A stretch of DNA of 64,000 bases from Chlorobiaceae bacterium (lineage in GTDB: Bacteria > Bacteroidota > Chlorobiia > Chlorobiales > Chlorobiaceae), in assembly GCA_013334975.1 (NCBI GenBank), contig JAAXWL010000003.1, positions 1 to 64,000 of the forward strand. Reading direction: 5' to 3'. Shown one piece after another: positions 27,329-36,837 of this stretch. Position numbers and translations under genes: made by a program. Below the pieces are notes generated by a model, which saw only the letters and a list, made by a program, of their open reading frames with translations, was not told the DNA's origin and did no database searches. Positions within the stretch are counted from its first letter, which is position 1. Every line of letters begins with the position of its first letter.

Positions 27329-27931
27329 TTACCGTGCATGAGCAGATTTCTTCTCGGTAGTCGTAGAATAATTAGGGCTGTCACAACCATAACAGGGCAA
27401 ATAGTTCCGTACGTAGTTCTCCTGCTCGGTTGTTTCTATTGCCCCGGGTCGCACTTCGCGGACGGTGTTGATAGCGTTGTTCGCATCCCATCCCAAGTCG
27501 AGCAACAGCAGGCCTGCGACAAGGCCTGTGCGACCCAGGCCGCCACGGCAATGAAAGAGAATGTGTTCCCCATTGGATAATCGGCGCTGTAATGCCTTTG
27601 CCTGACTGGGCCAATCTTTTTGAAAGGTCTCATCCGGCACTGAGATATCCCTAATGGGCAAATGCACCCATTCGATGCCAGCTTCCTGAATTACGTTGCC
27701 AAGATGTGGTACTCCGAGAAGATCGAGCTCGAACTGTTCCATGAGTGTGACAATGACAGCCGCCCCCCAGTCCTGAATCGCGCTGATATCGATCTCCAGA
27801 TTCCGTGCCCAGGGAGTACCGAAGAGGCTGTTACCCTGCTTGCCGGGGCAGAAGGTCAATCCGATCATGCCCGGAGAGAGGGGGATTTCGGCGATCTGAA
27901 GGGGGTGGGACTGACTCGTTCTTGGGAGCAT
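27329..27931 (-). CDS. dual-specificity / CDKN3-like protein phosphatase
   Basis: HCRGGLGRTGLVAG (CX5R) with upstream WVHLPIRDISVPD. Confidence 0.85.
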   Translation of the reverse strand: MLPRTSQSHPLQIAEIPLSPGMIGLTFCPGKQGNSLFGTPWARNLEIDISAIQDWGAAVIVTLMEQFELDLLGVPHLGNVIQEAGIEWVHLPIRDISVPDETFQKDWPSQAKALQRRLSNGEHILFHCRGGLGRTGLVAGLLLLDLGWDANNAINTVREVRPGAIETTEQENYVRNYLPCYGCDSPNYSTTTEKKSAHAR

Positions 27932-28069
27932 GGTTTTGCTTTATTATGGTTTTGATGGCCGAAACCGTCGTTGCTGTAAGCGCCTGGCCCGGTTGCTTGC
28001 CGCTCTTTTTGCCTTGATTGCAGGTTCGCTGGTCCTCAAGCCGCAATCTCAGGTAAATGTTCGGGTGTG

Positions 28070-28357
28070 CTATCTTTGGCCAATCCTTGCAGGGGGTTGG
28101 GCTGAGAGGTCGACTAAATCATATGGTCGCTTGAGATATATGGTAAGGTTCAGGGGGGCGTCGCAAGATTCAAGAAAATATCGGATTGCAACGCTTTCGT
28201 TTTCAATGCCAGTCGGTACCACTGCAATACTGCGTGAACCTGATTGCCGGTACAATACTTCTGCTGCACACAAGGCGCCGGAAAGGGTGAGAGCTGGAAA
28301 TATGCCATTCTTCGGCTGTATTCCGAGTTCCTCCCATGTTGACATCCGATATGACAC
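28070..28357 (-). CDS. hypothetical protein
   Basis: 95-aa ORF, no family recognised. Confidence 0.3.
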   Translation of the reverse strand: MSYRMSTWEELGIQPKNGIFPALTLSGALCAAEVLYRQSGSRSIAVVPTGIENESVAIRYFLESCDAPLNLTIYLKRPYDLVDLSAQPPARIGQR

Positions 28358-28402
28358 AGCCGGTCATACCGCCCACGAAAAGCATGTGTTTTTGATAATT
28401 CG

Positions 28403-29113
28403 TTATAATTTCCTGCCCAGTCCATCGCTCCGCGTCCATGAGATGATGCCTTCACGCCACGAGACGGCAACGTCGAGATGCCGCAGGATCGAGGTGCCGA
28501 TGACCGCCTAGGCCCCGGCCATGCCCATGGCCATCGAGGTCATCATCCCTACCTTGCCCGGCAGGACCCCGTATTCGATCTCGTTGGCAAGCGCGTCGAT
28601 GCTGGTGCTGACGTTGTAGACCGGCGCCTTGAACCTCCCGTTGAGCGGGTGGAAGTCATCTTTCTCTCCGGTAGGAACCATCTTCGCAACCAGCGCCGGG
28701 TCGATGTAGGAGAGGTGGGCCCCTGTGTCGAAGATGGCTTTGGTCGCTGTGCCGTTGATTGTGACGGGGAAGACCGGCGTCCCGGCGAGGATGGCTAACG
28801 GGTCATTGACCTCGCCGGGCGGGAACCCGTCGGCGAATTCGAGGAGGCCGTCGTTCCATCGGATTCTCAATCCGTGCAGATTGGTCAGGATGTCGCAGCC
28901 GACGACCGCATCGATCCGCATATCGGCCAGTTCGGCCATGACCTCAGTCGTCAGCCCCATCATCGATTCGGGGAGGTTGAACCTCTTTCCAGCCAGTTCG
29001 ATCGGCCAGCGCCCGAAACTCACCGGTGAGCCGGTGTCGACCAGGGCGTCGCAGCCCGGAAGCGGGATAATGAGGTGGCCGCGTACGTTGTTGAAGGGAA
29101 TGATTGTGGGCAT
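28403..29113 (-). pseudogene. second bilobed retropepsin-like protein interrupted by an in-frame TAG
   Basis: ORF 28508..29113 aligns with 16695..17384; after TAG the frame continues AVIGTSILRHLDVAVSWREGIISWTRSDGLGRKL*. Confidence 0.75.
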
Positions 29114-29174
29114 GTTGTTCAGGTGTTCAGGGTTTTCTAAACAAACCTACTGCACAATTATACATCAGGATCCA

Positions 29175-29189
29175 GGACAACTCCTGTCA
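29175..29189. promoter_or_regulatory. island palindrome, 1 mismatch
   Basis: GGACAACTCCTGTCA followed by TACC; between divergent protease 2 and WYL regulator 1. Confidence 0.55.
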
Positions 29190-29256
29190 TACCTCCGGTG
29201 GGATTACGATTTTATTTTCAGAATAATCGAGGCCCCGACGATTTTTTACCTACCCA

Positions 29257-29271
29257 TGACAGCTGTTGTCC
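29257..29271. promoter_or_regulatory. island palindrome, 1 mismatch
   Basis: TGACAGCTGTTGTCC followed by TACC; same intergenic region. Confidence 0.55.
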
Positions 29272-29295
29272 TACCATCGGTACTAAATTTTACCG

Positions 29296-30375
29296 ATGAC
29301 AGGAACAGGCAACAGCAGCAGAACCAGCACACGCCAAGCCATGAAACCACAGACGAGGTTTGCAATGAAACGGATGCATACCATCGACAGGGAGCTGCGA
29401 GCAGGGAAGTTCCCGAACTGCTCGACACTCGCAAAGGATCTGGACACATCGTCCAAGACCATCCAGCGCGACATCAACTATATGACGCTCATGCTCAAGG
29501 CTCCCATCGCCTATGACAACAAGGCAAGGGGCTTCTACTACACTGAGGAGTGGTTGTTCTTTCCGAGCAGTTACTTCAACGAGCTTGATGCTGAATCCCT
29601 GCTGGCGACCAGGGCGGTCCTGTCTCAGTACGAAGGGGCGCCCTACTACGTCGACATCTGCGCCGCGCTCGACAAGGTGCTCCGCAACTTCCCGCCCGCA
29701 AAGAAGGAACGTCACCTCCTCGATGTCTACTCCTTTGCCCAGGCATCGGCGGCGCTGCCGGATACAGAGCTATTTCGCATGCTCGAAGGGGCGATCAGGA
29801 ACCAGCTAAAGGTCAGGTTCCGCTACGAATCGCTGCGGAACGGCGCCGCAAGCCAACGGACCGTCCACCCGTATCGCCTGCACCTTGCCGAGGATACCTG
29901 GTACCTGGTTGCCTTCTGCGAACTCCGTAAAGGGCTGCGTTTGTTCATCCTGCGCAACATCAAGGAGCTTGAGGTGCTGGACGGGCACTACCGGCCGGAT
30001 GCGGGTTTCGATATCGACGGCTACCTGCAAACCCGGATGTTCCTGTTCATCGAAGGTGGCGGTAAGCACACGGTCAGGATCCGGTTCTCCGAACGCTTCG
30101 CCGATTACGTCAGGCATCGCCGATGGCATCCCTCCCAAGAGCTCGCCGCCAACACCGACGGGTCCATTATCCTCTCCATGAACGTCGACGCCTACGACGT
30201 CGTGGCCTGCTGGATCATGCAGTTCGGCACCGGCGCAGAGGTGCTGGAACCTGCCGGACTCCGCAAGAGGGTCGTGCGGGAATCCCGGGCGATACCAGGA
30301 CTTTATGACACGAATGACCGGGTATCGAACCATGCCCTGCAGGAGGAACAGGAACAGGAAAGAAACAAGGAGTAA
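29296..30375 (+). CDS. WYL-domain transcriptional regulator 1
   Basis: HTH MHTIDRELRAGKFPNCSTLAKDLDTSSKTIQRDINYM; WYL region HPYRLHLAEDTWYLVAFCELRKGLRLFILRNIKELEVL. Confidence 0.88.
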   Translation: MTGTGNSSRTSTRQAMKPQTRFAMKRMHTIDRELRAGKFPNCSTLAKDLDTSSKTIQRDINYMTLMLKAPIAYDNKARGFYYTEEWLFFPSSYFNELDAESLLATRAVLSQYEGAPYYVDICAALDKVLRNFPPAKKERHLLDVYSFAQASAALPDTELFRMLEGAIRNQLKVRFRYESLRNGAASQRTVHPYRLHLAEDTWYLVAFCELRKGLRLFILRNIKELEVLDGHYRPDAGFDIDGYLQTRMFLFIEGGGKHTVRIRFSERFADYVRHRRWHPSQELAANTDGSIILSMNVDAYDVVACWIMQFGTGAEVLEPAGLRKRVVRESRAIPGLYDTNDRVSNHALQEEQEQERNKE

Positions 30376-30378
30376 GCC

Positions 30379-30814
30379 ATGCTCACAATGGAATGCGAAG
30401 ATATCAGCATTGAAAGCCTGGCATATGCCATGGAAGTAGCTGCCATCGTGGTTGACCGGCCAAACGAGGAGACCCTCTACCTCAAGGAGGGAGTCAGTTT
30501 TCCCTTATGGCTGATTCCGAACACGGCCAGAAACGGATCGAGCTTCACACCTACTGCGAGTTCAAGAAGTGCGCCGACACCGACCGCCTTCCGGGTTCAT
30601 CGATGAACTGAACAGCGAGTACGTCATGGTCCAGTTTTCATCATATGTCGATGATAACGGCCGGGGGCGATACACCCTATATACAGGTTTCGGCATCATC
30701 GTGCCGCAGCTGATCCATACCGTGAGAAGGTTTTCGTCGATATTCCAGAGCGGGCTGGCGAAGATGGATTCCGACGACGTGTTCTTCACCTGGCGGAGTT
30801 TCGGCGCCTCATAA
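30379..30814 (+). pseudogene. YbjN-like gene broken by two frameshifts
   Basis: Pieces in three frames: MLTMECEDISIESLAYAMEVAAIVVDRPNEETLYLKEGVSFP / MADSEHGQKRIELHTYCEFKKCADTDRLPG / GFIDELNSEYVMVQFSSYVDDNGRGRYTLYTGFGIIVPQLIHTVRRFSSIFQSGLAKMD. Confidence 0.5.
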
Positions 30815-30871
30815 ACTGCCGGATTGCCGTGTGGCGATTGAAATAAACAAAACAACACAAGGGAGGGAGAT

Positions 30872-31156
30872 ATGGCCGTCGTGGTAAGGGTGCGTAACGG
30901 GAGAATCGAAGAGTATGAGAACGGGGCTTACCGGCGAAGTTATGGCTCGAACATCGTAGCTGCCAGTACCGACGGGAGGATTGTCGCCGGAGTAAACAGC
31001 AACGGGCGGGTCGAGGAGTATGAAAAAGGTGCATATCGAAGGTCGTACGGCTCCAATGCAGTTGGAGTCCAAGTGTCAGGCGGCGTCGTGGCTGTACAGA
31101 CCTCGAAGGGACGTACGGAGGAGTATGTCAACGGCGCGTATCGTCGATCCTATTAA
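30872..31156 (+). CDS. small repeat protein (35-aa period)
   Basis: Three copies of GRxEEYxxGAYRRSY(GSN). Confidence 0.7.
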   Translation: MAVVVRVRNGRIEEYENGAYRRSYGSNIVAASTDGRIVAGVNSNGRVEEYEKGAYRRSYGSNAVGVQVSGGVVAVQTSKGRTEEYVNGAYRRSY

Positions 31157-31287
31157 ACAGATTTTCAAGCGCCTGAAAGTACAGTGTGTCGAAACAGATT
31201 GGGTTTCCGATGAAATGGAATTTTCCATGAGGAATTCTCCCGGCCGTTGCGATACTTGTGCCCGATTAGTTCGATCAACACAATACG

Positions 31288-31543
31288 GCTTTCGCTTGTT
31301 ACAATTGACGACGGTTGCGATGGTTCACGTTTGTTGGCCATATCACCCTACCCCTGGCCCCTCTCCGCCTGCTACTGGCAGATTCGGCATTCCCTCACGG
31401 TTCAGCCTACAGTTTCCTGCGGTTACGTTTCCTGGCAGCTTCACACAAGCCGATTGCTCAATCTGCATGTGCCAGCGGGGTCAGCTGACGGCACAGCTGG
31501 TTCGAAAAAAAAAACAGTTCAAATACGCGACTTCACGTCGCAC
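31288..31543 (-). mobile_element. 5' fragment (256 bp) of a group II intron, abutting the 3' end of a full copy
   Basis: Near-identical to 33452..33706: one substitution and one A-run length difference. Confidence 0.85.
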
Positions 31544-33706
31544 GTCGGGTAACGGCAGCGCATTGCTGCGCCACCGTCCCCTAAGAACCGTGCGTGCGAC
31601 TTTCACCGCACACGGCTCAAGCCTCGGCTAAGGCACCATCTGGTACCCGGTAACGCCATGGCATCGATTCCTTCATCTGTTTCTTCCGGACCGCGAAGTA
31701 CTGAGCCCACGCTGGATCGTGCGGGTTAGCACCTCCCCTGATCTTGACATGCCGCCGGATTGGTGTGTCGGCTTCTCTGATGAGTTGAATCTCATCGTTT
31801 CCGCCGGTTTCCTCCCGGGCAGCGAATGTTCCCGTTCTCCCGCCCCGAGTCTTGAAGTATTTCCTCATGACCCAATAGGAAGGCTTGTTGGGGTGTCGCC
31901 GATCTGCCCATCTCCATAGCATGAGCCAGATTCGATTGTCGTTTCGAGCGAAGGTATCCTTAGCGATCACGTGCCGGTGATAATTCGCCCATCCCCGCAG
32001 AACAGGGTTGAGCATACGGATAAGGGAAGGCTGCGTGGCCGTTTTGTTTGCCTTGATGATTTCCTGTACCTTTGTGAGGTGGCTTTTGATGTTCGCTTTC
32101 GACGGTTTGATGAGTAATTTCTCGCCGTATTTGCGGACATTCCATCCGAGGAAATCGAATCCTTCCGTAATATGGGTTATTCTGGTTTTCTCCTGAGACA
32201 GTGATAGGCCGCGTTCCGCGAGGAACCCGACCAGCACCGGCATCACCTCCTTTTCAAGCCACTCTTTCGAGTGTCCGGTGATGACAAAGTCGTCAGCATA
32301 ACGCACCATGTTCATTTTCAGGCCTTGTCGGGTTGCTTGCGGGAAAGCGGTTGCAAGCGCCTGTTCAAGACCGTCCAACGTCATGTTTGCCAGAACCGGG
32401 CTGATAATACCGCCTTGCGGCGTACCGGCTACTGTGGGGAAGAGCTCGTTCTTGAACACAAATCCTGCCTTGAGCCATTGGCGAAGTATCGAGGTGTCAA
32501 CTGGAATGTTGTCGACCAACCACTCATGGCTGATAGCATCGAAGCATCCTGCGATATCGGCCTCCAGCACCCACTGGGCCTGATTGCGTTTGGCAAGGCA
32601 GATGAAGCATTGTTCTGCCGCATCGGCCGTTGACCGCCGCGGCCGGAACCCGTAGGAGTTCGCGTCCGCGGTTGTCTCCGCAACCGGTTCCAGTGCCAAC
32701 AGGTAAAGTGCCTGCATGGCCCTGTCCTTCATGGTGGGGATGCCAAGGGGCCGGGTTTTGCCATTTCTCTTTGGGATATGGACTCTCCGGAGTGGAAGGG
32801 GCTTGTAGCCCCGTCGCTTCAGCGACGCTATGGCATTGGCTTTTGCTTTTGATGTTTTCCAGACGTTGTTGTCGATGCCGGGGGTGTGTTTCCCCCGGTT
32901 TTCCGTCACCCGTTTAACGGCAAGAGCTTTACCGCTGAACGAGTGGGTCAGCAGCCACTGCAGGGCTTTCACCTTGCCGAGGCGGCCTTCCTGCGTTGCC
33001 TTTACAATCCGTGCCTGAAGCCTCTTGACCTGATGATTGACCCGGGACCAGTCGAGCCCTTGCCAATCGGGGACGGAAGGTGCACATACAGGATAAACTG
33101 CATTCATTTGCATTCCTTGCCTTCAGAGGTTCTTCAAGTTTCATGTAAGGCGAGACCATGGGGAAGTCTGCCCGTTTTCACGTGGGGTGATGTTGCAACC
33201 CCTATCCGTCCGGTTACAGGACAGCATTCGCGTTCTCCCCACTCCTTTACCCGCACCACCGTGGTCGTTCCTTGCGGTTCGATTGCCCGAGAGAGACTCG
33301 GGCGATGGTACGGGCTTACCGTGTTCCGCGTACTGAACATGCGAGTGATGTAGGCCCCATCTATCCGCCGGCGGGAGCTGTCGGCCGTGTAAAGGCAAGT
33401 CCGAGATCCTTTACCTGTCCCGCTTACCTTTTGGTGCAAGCGTATCAGTCAGCTTTCGCTTGTTACAATTGACGACGGTTGCGATGGTTCACGTTTGTTG
33501 GCCATATCACCCTACCCCTGGCCCCTCTCCGCCTGCTACTGGCAGATTCGGCATTCCCTCACGGTTCAGCCTACAGTTTCCTGCGGTTACGTTTCCTGGC
33601 AGCTTCACACAGGCCGATTGCTCAATCTGCATGTGCCAGCGGGGTCAGCTGACGGCACAGCTGGTTCGAAAAAAAAACAGTTCAAATACGCGACTTCACG
33701 TCGCAC
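31544..33706 (-). mobile_element. group II intron (full length)
   Basis: On - strand: 5' GTGCGACGTGAAGTCGCG...; domain V-like GAGCCGTGTGCGGTGAAAGTCGCACGCACGGTTC after the RT ORF; 3' end ...GTTACCCGAC. Confidence 0.85.
31617..33113 (-). CDS. ltrA: group II intron reverse transcriptase/maturase
   Basis: RPLGIPTMKDRAMQALYLLALEP, YGFRPRRS, GTPQGGIISPVLANM, MVRYADDFVI. Confidence 0.95.
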   Translation of the reverse strand: MQMNAVYPVCAPSVPDWQGLDWSRVNHQVKRLQARIVKATQEGRLGKVKALQWLLTHSFSGKALAVKRVTENRGKHTPGIDNNVWKTSKAKANAIASLKRRGYKPLPLRRVHIPKRNGKTRPLGIPTMKDRAMQALYLLALEPVAETTADANSYGFRPRRSTADAAEQCFICLAKRNQAQWVLEADIAGCFDAISHEWLVDNIPVDTSILRQWLKAGFVFKNELFPTVAGTPQGGIISPVLANMTLDGLEQALATAFPQATRQGLKMNMVRYADDFVITGHSKEWLEKEVMPVLVGFLAERGLSLSQEKTRITHITEGFDFLGWNVRKYGEKLLIKPSKANIKSHLTKVQEIIKANKTATQPSLIRMLNPVLRGWANYHRHVIAKDTFARNDNRIWLMLWRWADRRHPNKPSYWVMRKYFKTRGGRTGTFAAREETGGNDEIQLIREADTPIRRHVKIRGGANPHDPAWAQYFAVRKKQMKESMPWRYRVPDGALAEA

Positions 33707-33707
33707 C

Positions 33708-33722
33708 GGACAGCATTTGTCC
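33708..33722. promoter_or_regulatory. island palindrome GGACA-N5-TGTCC
   Basis: GGACAGCATTTGTCC followed by TACC; upstream of HEAT gene and directly at the intron 5' junction. Confidence 0.65.
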
Positions 33723-33794
33723 TACCCGGTGTCATAATTTCGGTAAAGGACATTTCCACTGCGACCTGCATTAAACCAATAACACTGGATAGCC

Positions 33795-34694
33795 ATGACC
33801 AGCTCAGACTCAATTACGTTCGAATCAGGTGCGGAACCCCTGCATATCGATTCGAAACGAATCCATAAAATTCTCAGGGAACGGATCAACAAACCAGAAA
33901 ACCTGCTGCTGCTCAAGCATTGGGCTGAGAACGACGAGAGTGACGGTATCAGGATGTTGGCGCTTAAAAAAATCGCCGATAGCTGGCGGAATAAATTGGA
34001 GACCATGGAATGGCTGAAGGGACGTGCAGTGCTAGATGCCAGCCTGAAAATTCGTCTTCAGGCTATTCATATTGTCGCGTCTGACTGGCGAGTAGAACAA
34101 AACGACGAAACAGATAAAACGATCATTTGGCTGAAGGAGCTGGCTACGGTTGCGGAAAATGAAGATATCCGCAAATGTGCCGTTCAAGCTTTCAATAGCC
34201 TAATGCCCAATAACCCTATCGACCTATTGACTGTGCCGGATCCATTTCATGGCGGAGATAATGACAATGAGCGTGGGGACGACTCTCGCGTTTGGACATT
34301 AAAAAACGTGATCTGGCGTAGTAAATTTGATACGGTGACTTTGCATTGGGCCATGCAGCAGGCGGAGTTCGATGAAAGCGATAGAGTCCGGCTGATCGCA
34401 GTTGAAGAAGTTGCCGATGCATGGCAAAGCAATGCCGAGACCTTGATCTGGCTGAAACATCGTGCGGTAGTTGACAAAAATGACAAAATACGGAAGGCTG
34501 CTATCGAAGCGATCGCTTATGGATGGCGAGATGAACCTGACACACAGGCATGGCTCAATGCGCGGGCTATTGAAGAGAAAAGCTCCGAGATTCGCGAGGT
34601 GCTACAGCATGAGTTGGACTGGGGTTGGCGAGAACTTCCAAACGCAATCGAATACCTTCGGCACAAAGCTGAGGGCGGCAAAGCAAACATCTGA
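33795..34694 (+). CDS. HEAT-repeat protein
   Basis: Repeats such as TLIWLKHRAVVDKNDKIRKAAIEAIAYGWRDEPDTQAWLNARAIEEKSSEIREVLQHEL. Confidence 0.75.
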   Translation: MTSSDSITFESGAEPLHIDSKRIHKILRERINKPENLLLLKHWAENDESDGIRMLALKKIADSWRNKLETMEWLKGRAVLDASLKIRLQAIHIVASDWRVEQNDETDKTIIWLKELATVAENEDIRKCAVQAFNSLMPNNPIDLLTVPDPFHGGDNDNERGDDSRVWTLKNVIWRSKFDTVTLHWAMQQAEFDESDRVRLIAVEEVADAWQSNAETLIWLKHRAVVDKNDKIRKAAIEAIAYGWRDEPDTQAWLNARAIEEKSSEIREVLQHELDWGWRELPNAIEYLRHKAEGGKANI

Positions 34695-34699
34695 GGAGA

Positions 34700-35320
34700 G
34701 TGCTGGACATGACTGATCATGGATTAACCCTTGAAGCATTGACCGAGCTGATCGAAACGACAGAACAGCCTGTGATTCTGCTCGAAGGCCGCCGCGCAAT
34801 GCCTGTGGATGACTATGAGTCCGCTCGCTTAGTGGCGGAACTCCTTGCTTCGAGGTTTCCAAACGCTCGGTTTCGTTCAGGCAATGCGACTGGATCCGAC
34901 GAGGCATTTTCAAAAGGGATTGTGGCTGTTGATCCAGCACGACTTCAGGTTATCGCCCCCTATAAGACGCATCGCCTGAAAGCAAGATTTTCCGGGGCCG
35001 CATACGAATATCCGGATGCCCTTTCTGCTGATCAGATCAGGAAAATGATTGACAAGACCATCTCTGCCTCACCCAAGTCAGCCTCTTTGATGAAATTGCT
35101 TGGGCAAAAAGGCTCGCTTGCGGCAAAGGCTGATTATCTCCTGCGCGACACGATGAAAGTGATCGGCTTTTCTCCAGCATTTCCCAAGGCAACAGCAGCA
35201 CTGTTTTTTGTTGATCCGGCCGATCCTATGGCAGGCGGGACCGGTCATACCATTCGTGTCTGTCAACATGCGGGCGTCCCTATCGCGTTTCAAAATCGAT
35301 GGAAGCAATGGATTCAGTAG
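34700..35320 (+). CDS. SLOG/Rossmann-like nucleotide-sensing protein (tentative)
   Basis: PVILLEGRRAMPVDDYESARLVAELLASRFPNARFRSGNATGSDEAFSKGIVAVDPARLQVIAPY. Confidence 0.45.
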   Translation: MLDMTDHGLTLEALTELIETTEQPVILLEGRRAMPVDDYESARLVAELLASRFPNARFRSGNATGSDEAFSKGIVAVDPARLQVIAPYKTHRLKARFSGAAYEYPDALSADQIRKMIDKTISASPKSASLMKLLGQKGSLAAKADYLLRDTMKVIGFSPAFPKATAALFFVDPADPMAGGTGHTIRVCQHAGVPIAFQNRWKQWIQ

Positions 35321-35341
35321 ATATTACGACGTCGAAGGCCG

Positions 35342-35723
35342 TTGGTATTAATCAAACGTCATGATGGTTATCAAACAAAGATGGGCTATGTCGTTGCTCA
35401 TGAGGATATCAAGACGCAGCTCGCTATGAAAGGTGCCATCGTAGAGTCTGCGTTCGGTCCCGATTCGGAAACCGCCAAAAAAGCAATGGCATTCATCCTG
35501 GCCGCTGAACATGGTGATGAAATCGCACAGTTTGAGCTGGGTTGGTTGCTTTTTGAGAATGAACGACGCAGGGAAGTGGTTAGGAAAAGCCTGCAAGCAT
35601 GGGTTTGAGCACGGTTGCCTGGCATATCAAAGCATTAAAGAACAGTGTGCCTTGGCTGATGATCTTAAACATGAGTGGCTTGTACTAAATCGTAGTATTT
35701 CGCAAGACCGATCTCCTTTTTGA
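35342..35723 (+). pseudogene. Sel1-like repeat gene with frameshift
   Basis: AAEHGDEIAQFELGWLLFEN in one frame, then DAGKWLGKACKHGFEHGCLAYQSIKEQ in the next. Confidence 0.5.
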
Positions 35724-35797
35724 CTCCCTGTATTATTACCGTATTATGCTTGTGGTCATCAGGGAATAAGTGATTTGAAAAATCAATTATAGATATC

Positions 35798-36811
35798 ATG
35801 AAGCAGTCCCGGCCCCCGCTGGTTCGCATGCAATACATCGATCAGCAGCTCCGTGAAAACCGGTATCCGAACTGCACTCGAGTGGCCCGGTATTTCGAGG
35901 TGTCTACCAAAAGCATACAGCGTGACATAGAATACATGCGGGACCAGCTGCATGCTCCTATCGCCTATAAGAAGGATGAAAAAGGCTATTACTATGAGCA
36001 CCCCGGGTGGTCGTTCCTTCCGTCCACCATGCTGGCGCGGAACGAGGCTGATGCCCTTATGGCCACCAAAAAGGTCCTTGCACAATACCAGGGCTCGCCC
36101 TACTACGAAGAGGTAAGCCGTGCGCTCGACAAAGTCCGCCAATACCTTCCTGAGAGCTCAGCCGCAGACGAGTTCCTCAAGATCTACTCCTTCGAGCAGT
36201 CTTCGCATCAGGCGGTAGACCCGAGGACATTCGCGCTCATTGAAGATGCCCTCCGCAACAAGTTGAAGATCACCCTTACCTATCGGGCATCCTGGAATCA
36301 GGAGGTGACGGAGCGTACCTTGCATCCTTACATCTTCCATTACTCGAAAATCAGGGATACCTGGTATCTGATCGGGCATTGTGAATTGCGAAATGATGTC
36401 AGGACCTTCGCCTTGAACCGCATACGGACTATTTCGATAACCTCGCAGCACTTCGCTATTCCTGAGTCGTTCTCCATCGAGAACTATCTGGATAAATCCT
36501 TTGACCAGATCCATGACAACAGGGTCTATGATGTGGCCATCCGCTTCAATCCCTATCAGGCACAATGGGTCAGGGAACATCGCTGGCATCCTACCCAGGA
36601 GATTGAGGAGAACATGGATGGTTCGCTGACCCTTAAACTGAAGGTCGGCGCCCTTGAGGCGGTCAAGCGATGGGTCATGCGTTATGGCAGTGAAGCAGAG
36701 GCGTTGGAGCCTTTGGAACTCAGGGTGATGATCAAGCAGGAACTGCTCATGGCCGAGCAGCTCTATGAGGATGTCCGGGCGGTAAAGGTGGAGTCACTCT
36801 CCCTGTTTTAA
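35798..36811 (+). CDS. WYL-domain transcriptional regulator 2
   Basis: MQYIDQQLRENRYPNCTRVARYFEVSTKSIQRDIEYMRDQL...HPYIFHYSKIRDTWYLIGHCELRNDVRTFALNRIRTISI. Confidence 0.9.
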   Translation: MKQSRPPLVRMQYIDQQLRENRYPNCTRVARYFEVSTKSIQRDIEYMRDQLHAPIAYKKDEKGYYYEHPGWSFLPSTMLARNEADALMATKKVLAQYQGSPYYEEVSRALDKVRQYLPESSAADEFLKIYSFEQSSHQAVDPRTFALIEDALRNKLKITLTYRASWNQEVTERTLHPYIFHYSKIRDTWYLIGHCELRNDVRTFALNRIRTISITSQHFAIPESFSIENYLDKSFDQIHDNRVYDVAIRFNPYQAQWVREHRWHPTQEIEENMDGSLTLKLKVGALEAVKRWVMRYGSEAEALEPLELRVMIKQELLMAEQLYEDVRAVKVESLSLF

Positions 36812-36837
36812 GAGCGCCGGTCGTCAGGTACGGATTT

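Noticed and set aside
31291-31550. Plus-strand ORF across 31020..31631 (and the 33460..33774 twin) as real proteins
   Set aside because: Both lie over the duplicated group II intron 5' end; the similarity is explained by the intron RNA, not a conserved protein.
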